NCBI RefSeq assembly: GCF_008728835.1 | Contig: NZ_CP042582.1 | Span: forward strand, 4,514,217 to 4,578,216 | Length of the DNA stretch: 64,000 nucleotides | Reading direction: 5' to 3' | Origin: Hypericibacter adhaerens | Lineage (GTDB): Bacteria > Pseudomonadota > Alphaproteobacteria > Dongiales > Dongiaceae | Shown: positions 46,177 to 55,390 of the stretch, piece by piece | Numbering within the stretch: the stretch's first letter is position 1 | Layout of the letters: each line of letters begins with the position of its first letter | Made by a program: the position numbers and the translations under genes | The notes under the pieces: model-generated | The model's input: only the letters and a program-made list of their open reading frames with translations | What the model was told of the DNA's origin: nothing | Database searches by the model: none

Positions 46177-46716
46177 ATGCTGACCGTCGGCGACCGTTTT
46201 CCCGAGTTCGACCTCAAGGCGGTGGTGACCACCGATCCCAAGACCGCCTTCACCCAGATCAACCACCGCTCCAACGAGGGCAAGTGGAAGGTCGTGTTCT
46301 TCTGGCCGAAGGATTTCACCTTCGTCTGCCCGACCGAGATTGCCGCCTTCGGCAAGATCAATGGCGACTTCAACGACCGTGACGCCGTCGTCTATGGCGT
46401 CTCGACCGACAGCGAGTTCGTGCATCTGGCCTGGCGGCAGAATCATGCCGACCTGAAGGACCTGCCCTTCCCGATGCTCGCGGACATCAAGCGCGAGCTC
46501 TCGACCGAGCTCGGCGTGCTCGACAAGACCGAGGGCGTGGCGCTGCGCGCCACCTTCATCGTCGATCCCGAGAACGTCATCCGCTTCGCCTCGGTGAACG
46601 ATCTCAGCGTCGGCCGCAATCCCGCCGAAGTGCTGCGGGTGCTCGACGCGCTTCAGACCGACGAGCTCTGCCCCTGCAACTGGCAGAAGGGCGACGCCGT
46701 CCTGAAGGTCGCCTAA
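46177..46716 (+). CDS. ahpC: Alkyl hydroperoxide reductase / peroxiredoxin AhpC
   Basis: A 179-residue peroxiredoxin with peroxidatic Cys51 in FTFVCPTE and C-terminal cysteines Cys165 and Cys167 (DELCPCNW). The short C-terminus with a CPC pair, together with neighbouring ahpD, fits the mycobacterial-type AhpC that is reduced by AhpD rather than AhpF. It reduces H2O2, alkyl peroxides and peroxynitrite. AAAAAAGGAG precedes the ATG. It is divergent from oxyR. Confidence 0.94.
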   Translation: MLTVGDRFPEFDLKAVVTTDPKTAFTQINHRSNEGKWKVVFFWPKDFTFVCPTEIAAFGKINGDFNDRDAVVYGVSTDSEFVHLAWRQNHADLKDLPFPMLADIKRELSTELGVLDKTEGVALRATFIVDPENVIRFASVNDLSVGRNPAEVLRVLDALQTDELCPCNWQKGDAVLKVA

Positions 46717-46813
46717 CGACTGACGCGAAGGCCCGACGGTAGAGAGACGGGCAGGCGGCCGGTCGCATCGAGCCGATGGCTCGATGCGTGAATCGGCCTC
46801 CCATCAAAGGAAG

Positions 46814-46864
46814 CCGGGCAAGATTCACGGATCGGCTTGAAGAAGCCGATCCGACCTTGCCCGG
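46814..46864 (+). other. Strong compound hairpin between ahpC and ahpD
   Basis: An outer 9-bp stem CCGGGCAAG / CTTGCCCGG encloses an inner 10-bp stem GGATCGGCTT / AAGCCGATCC with a GAAG tetraloop. It lies 98 bp after ahpC and 70 bp before ahpD. No T-run follows directly (GTCCCGGGCCCGTCTCTTTTTC is downstream), so it may be a processing or attenuation structure that sets relative ahpC and ahpD levels. Confidence 0.6.
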
Positions 46865-46933
46865 TCCCGGGCCCGTCTCTTTTTCTTGCCTGCCGAGTTT
46901 CATCCATCCATCGCCCGCGAAGGGGGAAGCACC

Positions 46934-47482
46934 ATGTCGATCGAAAGCCTGAAGAACCGTCTGCCCGACTATGCGCGGGACCTGAAGCTCAATCTCTCGA
47001 GCCTCGCCGCGGAACCGGGCCTGACCGAGCAGCAGCGCGCCGGCACCTTCGTCGCCTCGGCGCTCGCCTCGCGCAATGCCGAGGTCACGCACGCCATCCT
47101 CGCCGAGTTCGGTCCCAGGCTTTCGCCCGAGGCGCTGGCCGCCGCCAAGGCGGCCGCCGCGATCATGGCGATGAACAACATCTATTACCGCTTCGTCCAT
47201 CTCTCCTCGGCTTCCGACTACAAGACGCTGCCGGCGAAGCTGCGGATGAACGTGATCGCGAAGCCGGGCGTCGAGAAGGCGGATTTCGAGCTCTGGTCGC
47301 TCGCGGTCTCGGCCGTCAATGGCTGCGGCATGTGCATCGACGCGCATGAGCGCGAGCTGCGCAAGGCGGGCCTCTCGGCCGAGCAGATCCAGGCCGCGGT
47401 CAGGATCGCGGCGGTCGTCCATGCGGTCGCCGCCACGATCGAGGGCGAGGCCGTCGCCGGCAGCCAGGCCGCTGCCGCCTAG
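46934..47482 (+). CDS. ahpD: Alkyl hydroperoxidase AhpD
   Basis: A 182-residue all-helical protein with the AhpD active site: Glu119 (KADFELW), Cys131-GM-Cys134 and His138 ([11 protein letters not shown]). It transfers electrons from a lipoylated dehydrogenase component to AhpC. The ATG at 46934 follows AAGGGGGAA. It is downstream of ahpC on the same strand and is closed by a terminator. The lipoyl partner is not in this window. Confidence 0.94.
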   Translation: MSIESLKNRLPDYARDLKLNLSSLAAEPGLTEQQRAGTFVASALASRNAEVTHAILAEFGPRLSPEALAAAKAAAAIMAMNNIYYRFVHLSSASDYKTLPAKLRMNVIAKPGVEKADFELWSLAVSAVNGCGMCIDAHERELRKAGLSAEQIQAAVRIAAVVHAVAATIEGEAVAGSQAAAA

Positions 47483-47556
47483 TTCCCGGTTCCGGGATCG
47501 ATCGGCGCCACCCCTCGCCGACGGTCAGTCTCCCACGAGGGGTCGCGCCGCCAGAG

Positions 47557-47597
47557 CCCCGGCCTTCTTCCCCCAGGAAGGCCGGGGTTCGTGGTTT
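47557..47597 (+). terminator. Rho-independent terminator after ahpD
   Basis: An 11-bp stem CCCCGGCCTTC / GAAGGCCGGGG with a 9-nt loop is followed by TTCGTGGTTT. It closes the ahpCD unit. Confidence 0.75.
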
Positions 47598-47635
47598 GAG
47601 GGAGCCGCTTCAGGAAGAAGACTGCACGGACCGCG

Positions 47636-47710
47636 CAGCCCCCTCCCTCCTACGCGCTACGCGCTTCGGAGGGCAGGCCCTGGCCCCTCCCAAAAAGGTG
47701 GGAGAGGGGA
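47636..47710. repeat. GC-rich palindromic intergenic repeat
   Basis: It begins GCAGCCCCCTCCCTCC, contains an imperfect TACGCGCTACGCGCTTCGGA core, and ends GGTGGGAGAGGGGACAG. It resembles a degenerate family A element (shared GCAGCCCCCTCCCT). It lies in the 432-bp gap between ahpD and the chemoreceptor gene, in which I see nothing else besides the terminator. Confidence 0.5.
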
Positions 47711-47914
47711 CAGAGATCAACCTTTCGATCTATCGGGCCGGCCCGGCCGCCGGGTGCGGTTTGCTAACTTTCCCTCCACACCCGCCAGAATCGTCACGGA
47801 CCTCATCATTTCGGGGGAGGGATTTCACGATTTGGCAAGGGCTGTTGCCCGATCCTCCAGCCTCAGGAATTCCCGGCCCTCCCTCGCCGGCCTGCCCCCG
47901 AAGGTTTGGAAGCC

Positions 47915-49873
47915 ATGAAAAAGCTCACGATCGCCCACAAGCTGGGCCTGGCCTCGCTTTTGTTCCTGGTGCCGGTCGCCTACATGGTCTGGGCGCTGGT
48001 GGCCTCGCAGAACATCGCGATCGATTTCGGCAACAAGGAGAACACCGGCAACTTCTATCTGCGCGGCCTCGAGACGCTGCAGATGGAGGTGGCGCAGTCG
48101 ATCGTCGCCGGTACCGCGATCGACGGGAAGAAGGCGGCGGGCGCGATCCGCGAGCTCCAGACGAACTATGGCGAGGGGATGGAGAGCGCCGAGCTCGCCG
48201 ACGCGGCGGCCAAGAGCCTGACCGATCTCGACGGCGGCGTGACCGCGGAGAAGCTCGAGGCCGCGCGCGCCGCGCTGCGCGCCGTGATCTACCGGATCGG
48301 CGACAAGTCCAACCTGATCCTCGATCCCGACCTCGACAGCTATTATGTGATGGACCTGGTGCTGATCAAGCTGCCGGACATCCTCGACCGCACCGCCGGC
48401 ATGATCAATCTCGGCCGCGCCGACTGGGCCGACGGCGCCATCGGCGGCGACGAGCAGGTCGATTTCTTCGTGGCGCTGGGCGGGCTGACCTCGCTGCTCG
48501 AGGGCGCCGACGCCTCGGTGGGCTCGGGCTATAGCGGCAATGCCGACGGCAGCCTCAAGGCCAATCTCGACGCCAGCTACCAGACCTTCAAGACGGTGCT
48601 CGGCGCTTTCGCCGGGAACGTCGCCAAGGGCGCCACCTCGGATGAGGATGCCGCCAAGACCTTCGCCGCCATCGACGGCTTCTACAAGACCGCCTCCAGC
48701 GAGATGCAGCGGCTGCTCGAGCGGCGCGTCGCCGGCTTCAACTGGGACCAGATGCTGTCGCTGATCATCACCGCCCTTCTCTTCCTGGCGGCGGTCGGCG
48801 TGGTTCTGGGCATGATCCGCGTCAGCGTGATCCGCCCCTTGCGCAAGATGACCGGCGCCATGCAGCAGCTCGCCGGCGGGAACCACGAGGTCGCGATCGA
48901 CCGCGCCGAATCGAAGGACGAGGTGGGCGAGATGGCCCGCGCGCTCGTCGTGTTCCGCGAGAATGCGATCAAGGCGAAGGCGCTCGAGGCCGAGCAGCTG
49001 GCCGAGAGCGAGCGCCGCCTGAAGCGCCAGCAGGCCGTCGAGGCCCTCACCAAGGATTTCGACGCCGCCATCAGCGGCCGCCTGAGTTCGGTCTCGCAGG
49101 CCGCGCATGAGCTGGAGACCACGGCCTCGACCCTGTCGCACCAGGCCGACGAGACCAACGCCCAGGCGGGCGAGGTGGCGCAGAGCGCCACCACCGCGAC
49201 CGAGAATTCGCAGACCGTCGCGGCGGCGACCGAGGAGCTGGCCGCTTCCAGCCGCGAGATCGCGAGCCAGACCGACCAGACCACGGCCACGGCCGAGCGC
49301 GCGGTCAACGAAGCCGGCCAGGCGCAGAAGATCGTCGACGAGCTTTCCAAGGTCTCGCGCGATGTCGGCGGCGTGATCCAGTTCATCACCGAGATCGCGA
49401 GCCAGACCAACCTGCTGGCGCTCAACGCCACGATCGAGGCGGCGCGCGCGGGCGAGGCCGGCAAGGGCTTCGCGGTGGTGGCGAACGAGGTGAAGCAGCT
49501 CGCGGGCCAGACCGCCAAGGCGACCGACGAGATCGGCGCCAAGCTCCAGGCCGTCGACAGCGCGACCCGCGAGGCGACCGGCGTGATGAAGCGCCTCGCC
49601 ACCATCATCGCCGAGATCAATGCCAGCTCGGGCGTGATCGCCGAGGCGGTCAAGCAGCAGGGCAGCGCCACCGCCGAGATCAGCCGGAACGTGCAGGAGG
49701 CGGCGACCCGCACCGGCCAGGTCTCGACCAGCATGGCCGACGTGACCAAGAGCGCCGAGGTGACGAAGTCGGCTTCGACCGCCCTCCTCTCCTCCTCCAG
49801 CGCGCTGACCCGCCAGGCCGCCGACCTCAAGGCCGAGATCGACAGCTTCCTCGCGAAGATCCGCGCGGCGTAA
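47915..49873 (+). CDS. Methyl-accepting chemotaxis protein
   Basis: A 652-residue chemoreceptor. TM1 is at about 11-30 ([19 protein letters not shown]) and is followed by a helical periplasmic domain of about 250 residues. TM2 ([21 protein letters not shown]) is followed by a HAMP domain ([19 protein letters not shown]) and a signalling hairpin whose tip reads [20 protein letters not shown], the conserved CheA/CheW contact. There is no C-terminal CheR-binding pentapeptide. The ATG at 47915 follows GGAAG. It implies motility, consistent with the flagellin gene, but no che genes are nearby. Ligand unknown. Confidence 0.93.
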   Translation: MKKLTIAHKLGLASLLFLVPVAYMVWALVASQNIAIDFGNKENTGNFYLRGLETLQMEVAQSIVAGTAIDGKKAAGAIRELQTNYGEGMESAELADAAAKSLTDLDGGVTAEKLEAARAALRAVIYRIGDKSNLILDPDLDSYYVMDLVLIKLPDILDRTAGMINLGRADWADGAIGGDEQVDFFVALGGLTSLLEGADASVGSGYSGNADGSLKANLDASYQTFKTVLGAFAGNVAKGATSDEDAAKTFAAIDGFYKTASSEMQRLLERRVAGFNWDQMLSLIITALLFLAAVGVVLGMIRVSVIRPLRKMTGAMQQLAGGNHEVAIDRAESKDEVGEMARALVVFRENAIKAKALEAEQLAESERRLKRQQAVEALTKDFDAAISGRLSSVSQAAHELETTASTLSHQADETNAQAGEVAQSATTATENSQTVAAATEELAASSREIASQTDQTTATAERAVNEAGQAQKIVDELSKVSRDVGGVIQFITEIASQTNLLALNATIEAARAGEAGKGFAVVANEVKQLAGQTAKATDEIGAKLQAVDSATREATGVMKRLATIIAEINASSGVIAEAVKQQGSATAEISRNVQEAATRTGQVSTSMADVTKSAEVTKSASTALLSSSSALTRQAADLKAEIDSFLAKIRAA

Positions 49874-49901
49874 GCGTTCAGCCTTTCCTCTCCACTCTTT
49901 T

Positions 49902-50047
49902 CTTCACCTCCCCCCTTGAGGGGGAGGCTGGGGTGGGGGGGTGGCTACAAACTCGATATCGGCCAGGTTGGTGCAATGCAAATTTCTTGCAGCACCACGC
50001 CCTACGATCACCCCCCACCCTAACCTCCCCCTCGAGGGGGGGAGGGG
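49902..50047 (+). repeat. Palindromic repeat family B, copy 2
   Basis: It has inverted arms CTTCACCTCCCCCCTTGAGG and CGATCACCCCCCACCCTAAC plus a CTCGAG-centred hairpin, with the core end CTTGCAGCACCACGCCCTAC matching the copy at 63725-63868. It lies between the convergent chemoreceptor and ABC ATPase genes. Confidence 0.7.
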
Positions 50048-50087
50048 TTTGAGGGGCGCGGTTCGTTTATGCCGCGCTTGTGCAGCT

Positions 50088-51158
50088 CTACCCCAGCCGC
50101 TGCCCCGTCTCCGCATCGAACAGGTGGACCTGATCGAGACGCGGGAAGAGGTCGATTCGTTCGCCGGGTGCCAGGTTGCGGCGTTCGGCGATGAGGGCCG
50201 AGATCGGGGTGTCGCCGACCCGGGCGGAGATGTAGGTCGTGGCGCCGGTCGGCTCCACCACCTCGACCACGGCCGGCAAGGCCGGTCCCGAACCGGCCAG
50301 CGCCAGATGCTCCGGGCGGATTCCATAAAGCAGCGCCTGCCCGTCGCGCGCCGTGGCGGGACGGCCGAGCGGCAGGCGGATGCCGGCGCTCTCGACGCAA
50401 GGGGCGCCGCCGGCGCCGGATAGGCGGCCGAGGATGAAGTTCATGGCGGGCGAGCCGATGAAGCCCGCCACGAAGCGGTTCACCGGCCGGTCATAGAGCT
50501 CGAGTGGCCGGCCCATCTGCTCGACGCGTCCGCCATTCAGCACCACGATGCGGTCGGCCATGGTCATGGCCTCGAGCTGGTCGTGGGTCACGTAGATCGC
50601 GGTGATGCCGAGGCGCTGATGCAGCGCCTTGATCTCGCCGCGCATCGAGACGCGGAGCTGCGCATCGAGATTGCTCAAGGGCTCGTCGAACAGGAAGACC
50701 TGCGGCTGGCGCACGATCGCGCGCCCCATGGCGACGCGCTGGCGCTGCCCGCCCGAAAGCTGGCGCGGATGACGGTCGAGCAGGGCCTGGAGCCCCAGGA
50801 TTTCCGTCGCGCGGTTCACGCCCTGCTCGATCTCGGCCTTGCCGGCCCCGCGCAATTTGAGGCTGAACCCCATGTTCTCGCGCACGGTCATGTGCGGATA
50901 GAGCGCGTAGTTCTGGAACACCATGGCGATGTCGCGCTCTTTGGGCGGCACCTGGTTGACCACGCGGCCGCCCACCGAGATCGTGCCCTCGGTGATCTCC
51001 TCGAGCCCAGCCACCATGCGCAGCAGGCTCGACTTGCCGCAGCCCGACGGCCCCACCAGCACGACGAACTCGCCGTCGGGAATGGCGATGTCGATGCCCT
51101 GCAGCACCTTGTGCGGCCCGTAGCTCTTGCCGACGCCCGCGATATCGACACTGGCCAT
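50088..51158 (-). CDS. Sugar ABC transporter ATPase (MalK/UgpC family)
   Basis: A 356-residue ATPase with Walker A GPSGCGKS at 36-43, signature LSGGQ at 134-138, Walker B FLFDEP at 155-160 and the H-loop [11 protein letters not shown]-terminal TOBE regulatory domain follows, as in MalK/UgpC. It powers a CUT1-type sugar importer whose permeases and binding protein are encoded upstream in the same cluster (58907-60626 and 55391-56737). It is the last gene, 22 bp after an SDR gene. Confidence 0.92.
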   Translation of the reverse strand: MASVDIAGVGKSYGPHKVLQGIDIAIPDGEFVVLVGPSGCGKSSLLRMVAGLEEITEGTISVGGRVVNQVPPKERDIAMVFQNYALYPHMTVRENMGFSLKLRGAGKAEIEQGVNRATEILGLQALLDRHPRQLSGGQRQRVAMGRAIVRQPQVFLFDEPLSNLDAQLRVSMRGEIKALHQRLGITAIYVTHDQLEAMTMADRIVVLNGGRVEQMGRPLELYDRPVNRFVAGFIGSPAMNFILGRLSGAGGAPCVESAGIRLPLGRPATARDGQALLYGIRPEHLALAGSGPALPAVVEVVEPTGATTYISARVGDTPISALIAERRNLAPGERIDLFPRLDQVHLFDAETGQRLG

Positions 51159-51180
51159 GCGGCGTCAGGCTCCCGTCACG

Positions 51181-51924
51181 CTAAGCGCCGACATAGCCGC
51201 CGCCATTCACATGGATCGTGGTGCCGGTGATGTAGCTGGCGGCCTCGCTGCAGAGAAAGGCGACGGCCTGGGCCACGTCCCTGGGTTCGCCCAGCCGGCG
51301 CATGGGAATGGTCTCGGCATAGCCGGCCCCGTGCTGCTCCAGCCAGCGCGCCACCATCGGCGTGTTGATGGTGCCGGGCGAGACCGCGTTGACCCGCACC
51401 CGCGGCGCCAGCTCGCGCGCGATGGTCTTGGTGAAGGCGAGCACGCCCGCCTTGGTGGCCCCGTAATCCGCATGCATCGGGCTGCCGCCGGTATGGGCCG
51501 CCTCCGAGGCGAGATTGACGATGGCGCTGCCCGTCTTCATATGCGGCACGGCGCGGCGGCAGGCATAGAAGACGCTGTCGAGATTGGCCGACATGGTGCG
51601 GCGCCACTGCTCGTCGGTCATGGTCTCGAAGGGATGGTCCTCGAAGATGGCGGCCGCGGTCACGAGATAATCGAGCCGGCCGAAGCGGTCGAGGCAGAGC
51701 TTGACGGCCCGCTCCACATCGCCCGCATGGCCGGCATCGAGCCCGATGGCGGTCACGCGCGTGCCTGACGGATCGAGCGCGCGGGCGAAGGCAGCCGTGC
51801 CCTCGGCATTGAGGTCGGCCAGCACCAGGCTTGCGCCGGCCTCGAGAAATTCCTGCGCGATCGCCCGGCCGATCCCGCCATTGGCGCCGGTCAGCAGCAG
51901 CACGCGCCCCGAAAAATCGAACAT
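51181..51924 (-). CDS. Short-chain dehydrogenase/reductase
   Basis: A 247-residue classical SDR with cofactor motif LTGANGGIG at 11-19, the NLASEAAH strand holding the catalytic Ser region, and Tyr-x-x-x-Lys as YGATK. NADLNAEG-type residues after beta-2 (VLADLNAE) favour NAD(H). It probably oxidises a polyol or sugar in the pathway fed by the ABC importer. The ATG at 51924 follows AAAGAGA. The VOC gene lies 24 bp upstream. Confidence 0.88.
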   Translation of the reverse strand: MFDFSGRVLLLTGANGGIGRAIAQEFLEAGASLVLADLNAEGTAAFARALDPSGTRVTAIGLDAGHAGDVERAVKLCLDRFGRLDYLVTAAAIFEDHPFETMTDEQWRRTMSANLDSVFYACRRAVPHMKTGSAIVNLASEAAHTGGSPMHADYGATKAGVLAFTKTIARELAPRVRVNAVSPGTINTPMVARWLEQHGAGYAETIPMRRLGEPRDVAQAVAFLCSEAASYITGTTIHVNGGGYVGA

Positions 51925-51948
51925 GGGTCTCTTTCTCAACGCCGCCGC

Positions 51949-52392
51949 TCAGCCCGGCTTCATCTCCAGGAGCTCGATGATGATCCCGTTGGGATCGCGC
52001 AGATAGCCCGCGAAGCAGCCGCTCACCGGCCCCGTGCTGACATCCGCGATCCGGCCCTGGCCGCTGGCGCCCGCCGCCATCAGCTCGGCCCAGGTCTTCT
52101 GGATATCGTCGACCTCGAGGCAGACATGGGCGGCGGCCGTCTGCGCCGGCTGCGGCGGCGCGCCGGGGATGGCACCCGCGAGATACTGGATGAACTCGAT
52201 ATGGTGCCCATGGCCATAGAGATGCGCCACCATGAGCGAGGCGCCGGCGATGCCCGTGACCTCCTCCTGCCAGCGTCCCTGGCGCGGCGAGACCGAGGCC
52301 GCCTTGAAGCCCAGATGGCGGGTCCAGAACTCGACCGACTTGCCGATGTCGGCGACGGTGAAGCTGGTGTGGTTGAAGCCGGTGATCATCAT
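51949..52392 (-). CDS. VOC superfamily (glyoxalase-like) protein
   Basis: A 147-residue protein of two beta-alpha-beta-beta-beta modules: FNHTSFTVADIGKSVEFWTRHLGF and HVCLEVDDIQKTWAELMAAGA, ending with YLRDPNGIIIELLEM. Metal ligands are likely His8 and the C-terminal Glu of IELLEM. The family includes lactoylglutathione lyases, epimerases and dioxygenases. In this cluster an isomerase or epimerase role for a sugar intermediate is possible. The function is otherwise unknown. Confidence 0.8.
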   Translation of the reverse strand: MMITGFNHTSFTVADIGKSVEFWTRHLGFKAASVSPRQGRWQEEVTGIAGASLMVAHLYGHGHHIEFIQYLAGAIPGAPPQPAQTAAAHVCLEVDDIQKTWAELMAAGASGQGRIADVSTGPVSGCFAGYLRDPNGIIIELLEMKPG

Positions 52393-52460
52393 TCGCCCTG
52401 TTTCAACAAAGCAGAGACTGATTCACGCATCGAGCCGACCCGGCTCGAGACGATCAGGCT

Positions 52461-53225
52461 CTAGACGAAGCCGTAGGCGGTCCAGCCGCCATTCACTTCC
52501 AGCGTATGGCCGGTGACATAGCTCGCCCGGTCCGGCGCCAGCAGGAAGGCGATGCCCTCGGCCGCTTCCTGCTCGCTCCCGAACCGGCCCATCGGCGTGC
52601 GGCGGTCGATCGAGGCGGTGTCGAAGCTGCCGGCGGCGATCAGCGCCTTGACCGGCTCGTTCATGATGTAGCCGGGCGCGATCGCATTGACGCGGATGCC
52701 CCGCTCGGCCCATTCGATCGCCTGCATCTTGGTCAAGCTGATCAGAGCGGCCTTGGAGACGCAATAGGGCCCGCGCGTCGGCGCCGAGACCTGGCCCAGC
52801 ACCGAGGAGACGTTGACGATGGCGCTGCCCTTGCCCATGCGGCGGACGGCGGCGTTGGAGATCTCGATCGGCGCGAAGAAATTGACGTCGAACACCTTCT
52901 TCCAGCGTTCCACCGACAGCTCCAGCAGCGGGGCATGGTCCCAGGTGCCGGCATTGTTCACGAGATCGTCGATGCCGCCCCAGGCCTTGACCATGTCGTC
53001 GAGTGCCGTCTCGACCGACGCGATGTCGGTGACGTCGCCCTGATAGGCGCGGGCCTTGCCGGCGCCGAGCGCCGCCGCCGTGCGCTCGGCCGCGGTGCCG
53101 TCGCGATCGAGCAGCGCCACCCGCCAGCCGCGCTCGATCAGAAGACGCGCCGTGACCGCCCCGATTCCGGCACCGCCGCCCGTGATCAGGGCGCGGCGGC
53201 CCGCCGCCGATGAACCCGTTGCCAT
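52461..53225 (-). CDS. Short-chain dehydrogenase/reductase
   Basis: A 254-residue classical SDR with TGGGAGIG at 15-22, NNAG in VNNAGTWDHAP, NVSSVLG (Ser) and YCVSK (Tyr/Lys). The C-terminal YVTGHTLEVNGGWTAYGFV is typical of polyol or 3-oxoacyl-type SDRs. The ATG at 53225 follows AGGAGAGG. It is 35 bp downstream of the E1 gene. With the second SDR it may perform successive oxidations of the imported substrate. Confidence 0.9.
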   Translation of the reverse strand: MATGSSAAGRRALITGGGAGIGAVTARLLIERGWRVALLDRDGTAAERTAAALGAGKARAYQGDVTDIASVETALDDMVKAWGGIDDLVNNAGTWDHAPLLELSVERWKKVFDVNFFAPIEISNAAVRRMGKGSAIVNVSSVLGQVSAPTRGPYCVSKAALISLTKMQAIEWAERGIRVNAIAPGYIMNEPVKALIAAGSFDTASIDRRTPMGRFGSEQEAAEGIAFLLAPDRASYVTGHTLEVNGGWTAYGFV

Positions 53226-53260
53226 GTGCCCTCTCCTCCCTGTTGCCTTCTCTCGACTTC

Positions 53261-55273
53261 TTATCCCGCTTTCGCCGCGAGCGTCCTTGCCGCCGCCTGG
53301 ATCGCATCGGCCTTCGGCAGCAGCGCCGCCTGCAGTGCCGGCGACGCCGGGATGCGGGTATCGGGCGCGCCCAGCCGGCGCACCCTGACCGTGGGATGAC
53401 GTTCCGCGATCCGCGCCGCGATCTCGGCGCCGACGCCGCCGGTGCGGTTGGCCTCGTGAACGATCAGCACCCGGCCACAACGCGCCGCCAGATCGGCGAT
53501 CGCCGCCTCGTCCAGCGGCGAGAGCCAGCGCAGATCGAGCACGGCGGCGTCGATCCCGGCGGCCGCGAGCGTCTCGGCCGCATCCAGCGCCTCCGGCACC
53601 GCGGTGCCCCAGGCGACGATCGCGAGATCCCGCCCCTCGCGCGCCAGCCGCGCCTTGCCCATGGGGTCGGGTGCCTTGTCGAGGAAGACCGTCTCCTTGC
53701 GCTGATAGAGGGCTCGGGCCTCGATCAGCATCACCGGGTCGGGCGAGCCCGCCGCGACCCGCAGCATGTCGTAAGCATCCTGCGGCGTGGCCGGCAGGCC
53801 GAGGCGGATGCCCGGGATATGGAACAGCAGCGCTTCCAGCGATTGCGAATGCTGCGAGCAGGAGCCGGGCGTGGCGCCCTGCTGGGTGCGGATCACCATC
53901 GGCACGCTGGCGCGACCCTGGGTGACGTAGCGGATATTGGCGGCCTGGTTGATGATCTGGTCGAGCGCCACCAGCAGGAAATCGCCCCACATGATCTCGA
54001 CGACCGGCCGCATCCCGCTCATGGCGGCGCCCACCGCCGAGCCCAGGATCGCCGCCTCGGCGATCGGCGTGTCGAAGACGCGGGACGCGCCGAACTCGCG
54101 CTGAAGATTGCGCGAGGCGCCGAAGATGCCGCCCGCCTTGCCGACATCCTCGCCATAGACGAGGCTGGACGCGTCCTCGGCCAGGATGCGGCGCAGGGCC
54201 TCGTTCACGGCACCGATATAGTTGATCTCCGTGCCTGCTCCCGATGAAGCGACCGCCCGCGGGAGGGGTCCTTCGGATTCTGCGACCACATGCGTCCGTG
54301 CCGCGGCCGGATCGGGCGTCGCCGCCTTCAGCACCTCGGCCTCGATCGCCGCCATCTCGCGGCCGACCTCGACGCGGGCCTCGGCCAGTGCCGTCTCGCT
54401 GGCGATGCCCGATTGCTGCAGCCGCCCGGCCAGCAGCGCGATCGGGTCGTTGGCTTCCGCCAGGGCCCGGTCGGGCTTGGGACGGTAATGCTCGATATCG
54501 CGATTGTAATGGCCCCAGAGCCGGGAGACGCGGCATTCGACGAAGCTGGGGCCGGCGCCCGAGCGCGCGCGTTCGGCGGCCTGCGCGATCGTATCGCGCA
54601 CCGCGATCGGATCGGCGCCGTCGATGGTGACGCCGACCATGCCATAACCGTTGGCGCGCTTGGCCAGCCGGTCGGTCCTGATGATATCGGGGCTCGCCGT
54701 CATCTCCGACCAGCCATTGTTCTCGCAGAGGAAGATCACCGGCAGATCGTAGGCGGCGGCGAAGACCAGGCTCTCATGGAGCGCACCCTGGCTGGTGGCG
54801 CCGTCGCCGAAGGAGACGAGGACGACAGCGCCGGTCTTGCGCGCCTGGGCCGCCAGCGCCACCCCGCAGGCGATGGGGCCGCCGGCGCCGACGATGGAAT
54901 TCTCGCCGATGAAGCCGGCCCAGGGCGCCGTGATCAGCGCCGAGCCGGCACGGCCGCCATTGACGCCCGTCGCGCGATGGCAGACCTCGGCGAAGATCTC
55001 CTTCGGATCGAGCCTGCCGGTCAGCGCCCAGCCATGGCCGCGATAAGTGGCGACGACGGGGTCCTGCGGCTGGAGCGCCGCCATGGCGCCGGTGGGGATC
55101 GCCTCCTGGCCGGCGCAGAGATGGATCGAGCCCGCCACCACCGGCGGCGTGGCGGTGCTGAGATCGAGGCAGCGCTGCTCGAAGGCGCGGATGAAGAGCA
55201 TCCGCCGCCAGGCCGCCATGGCGAAGTCCGCATCCTCCGGCTTGATGGGTTTGGAGGCATTGGCCAGCGTCAT
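53261..55273 (-). CDS. Thiamine-dependent dehydrogenase E1, fused alpha and beta subunits
   Basis: A 670-residue fusion. Residues 15-320 are an E1-alpha: HLCAGQEAIPTGAM, YRGHGWALTGR, and the ThDP motif G156-D-G through N185-N. Residues about 355-665 are an E1-beta (INYIGAVNEALRRILAEDASSLVYGEDVG, GAMSGMRPVVEIMWGDFLLVALDQI, GSCSQHSQSLEALLFHIPGI). Such enzymes decarboxylate 2-oxo acids or cleave acetoin, passing the acyl group to a lipoyl E2. No E2 or E3 gene is in the window, so it either uses a distant E2 or acts alone. Confidence 0.88.
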   Translation of the reverse strand: MTLANASKPIKPEDADFAMAAWRRMLFIRAFEQRCLDLSTATPPVVAGSIHLCAGQEAIPTGAMAALQPQDPVVATYRGHGWALTGRLDPKEIFAEVCHRATGVNGGRAGSALITAPWAGFIGENSIVGAGGPIACGVALAAQARKTGAVVLVSFGDGATSQGALHESLVFAAAYDLPVIFLCENNGWSEMTASPDIIRTDRLAKRANGYGMVGVTIDGADPIAVRDTIAQAAERARSGAGPSFVECRVSRLWGHYNRDIEHYRPKPDRALAEANDPIALLAGRLQQSGIASETALAEARVEVGREMAAIEAEVLKAATPDPAAARTHVVAESEGPLPRAVASSGAGTEINYIGAVNEALRRILAEDASSLVYGEDVGKAGGIFGASRNLQREFGASRVFDTPIAEAAILGSAVGAAMSGMRPVVEIMWGDFLLVALDQIINQAANIRYVTQGRASVPMVIRTQQGATPGSCSQHSQSLEALLFHIPGIRLGLPATPQDAYDMLRVAAGSPDPVMLIEARALYQRKETVFLDKAPDPMGKARLAREGRDLAIVAWGTAVPEALDAAETLAAAGIDAAVLDLRWLSPLDEAAIADLAARCGRVLIVHEANRTGGVGAEIAARIAERHPTVRVRRLGAPDTRIPASPALQAALLPKADAIQAAARTLAAKAG

Positions 55274-55390
55274 GACGGCACTCGTTCTTGATGGTCGGAA
55301 TGGGGTCCGGCCGGCCTTCCGCCCCGAACGGGATCGGGACGGAAGGCCTCGGCCGGTAGATGGCGCCGCGCGTTGCGGCTCGCCGTGCGG

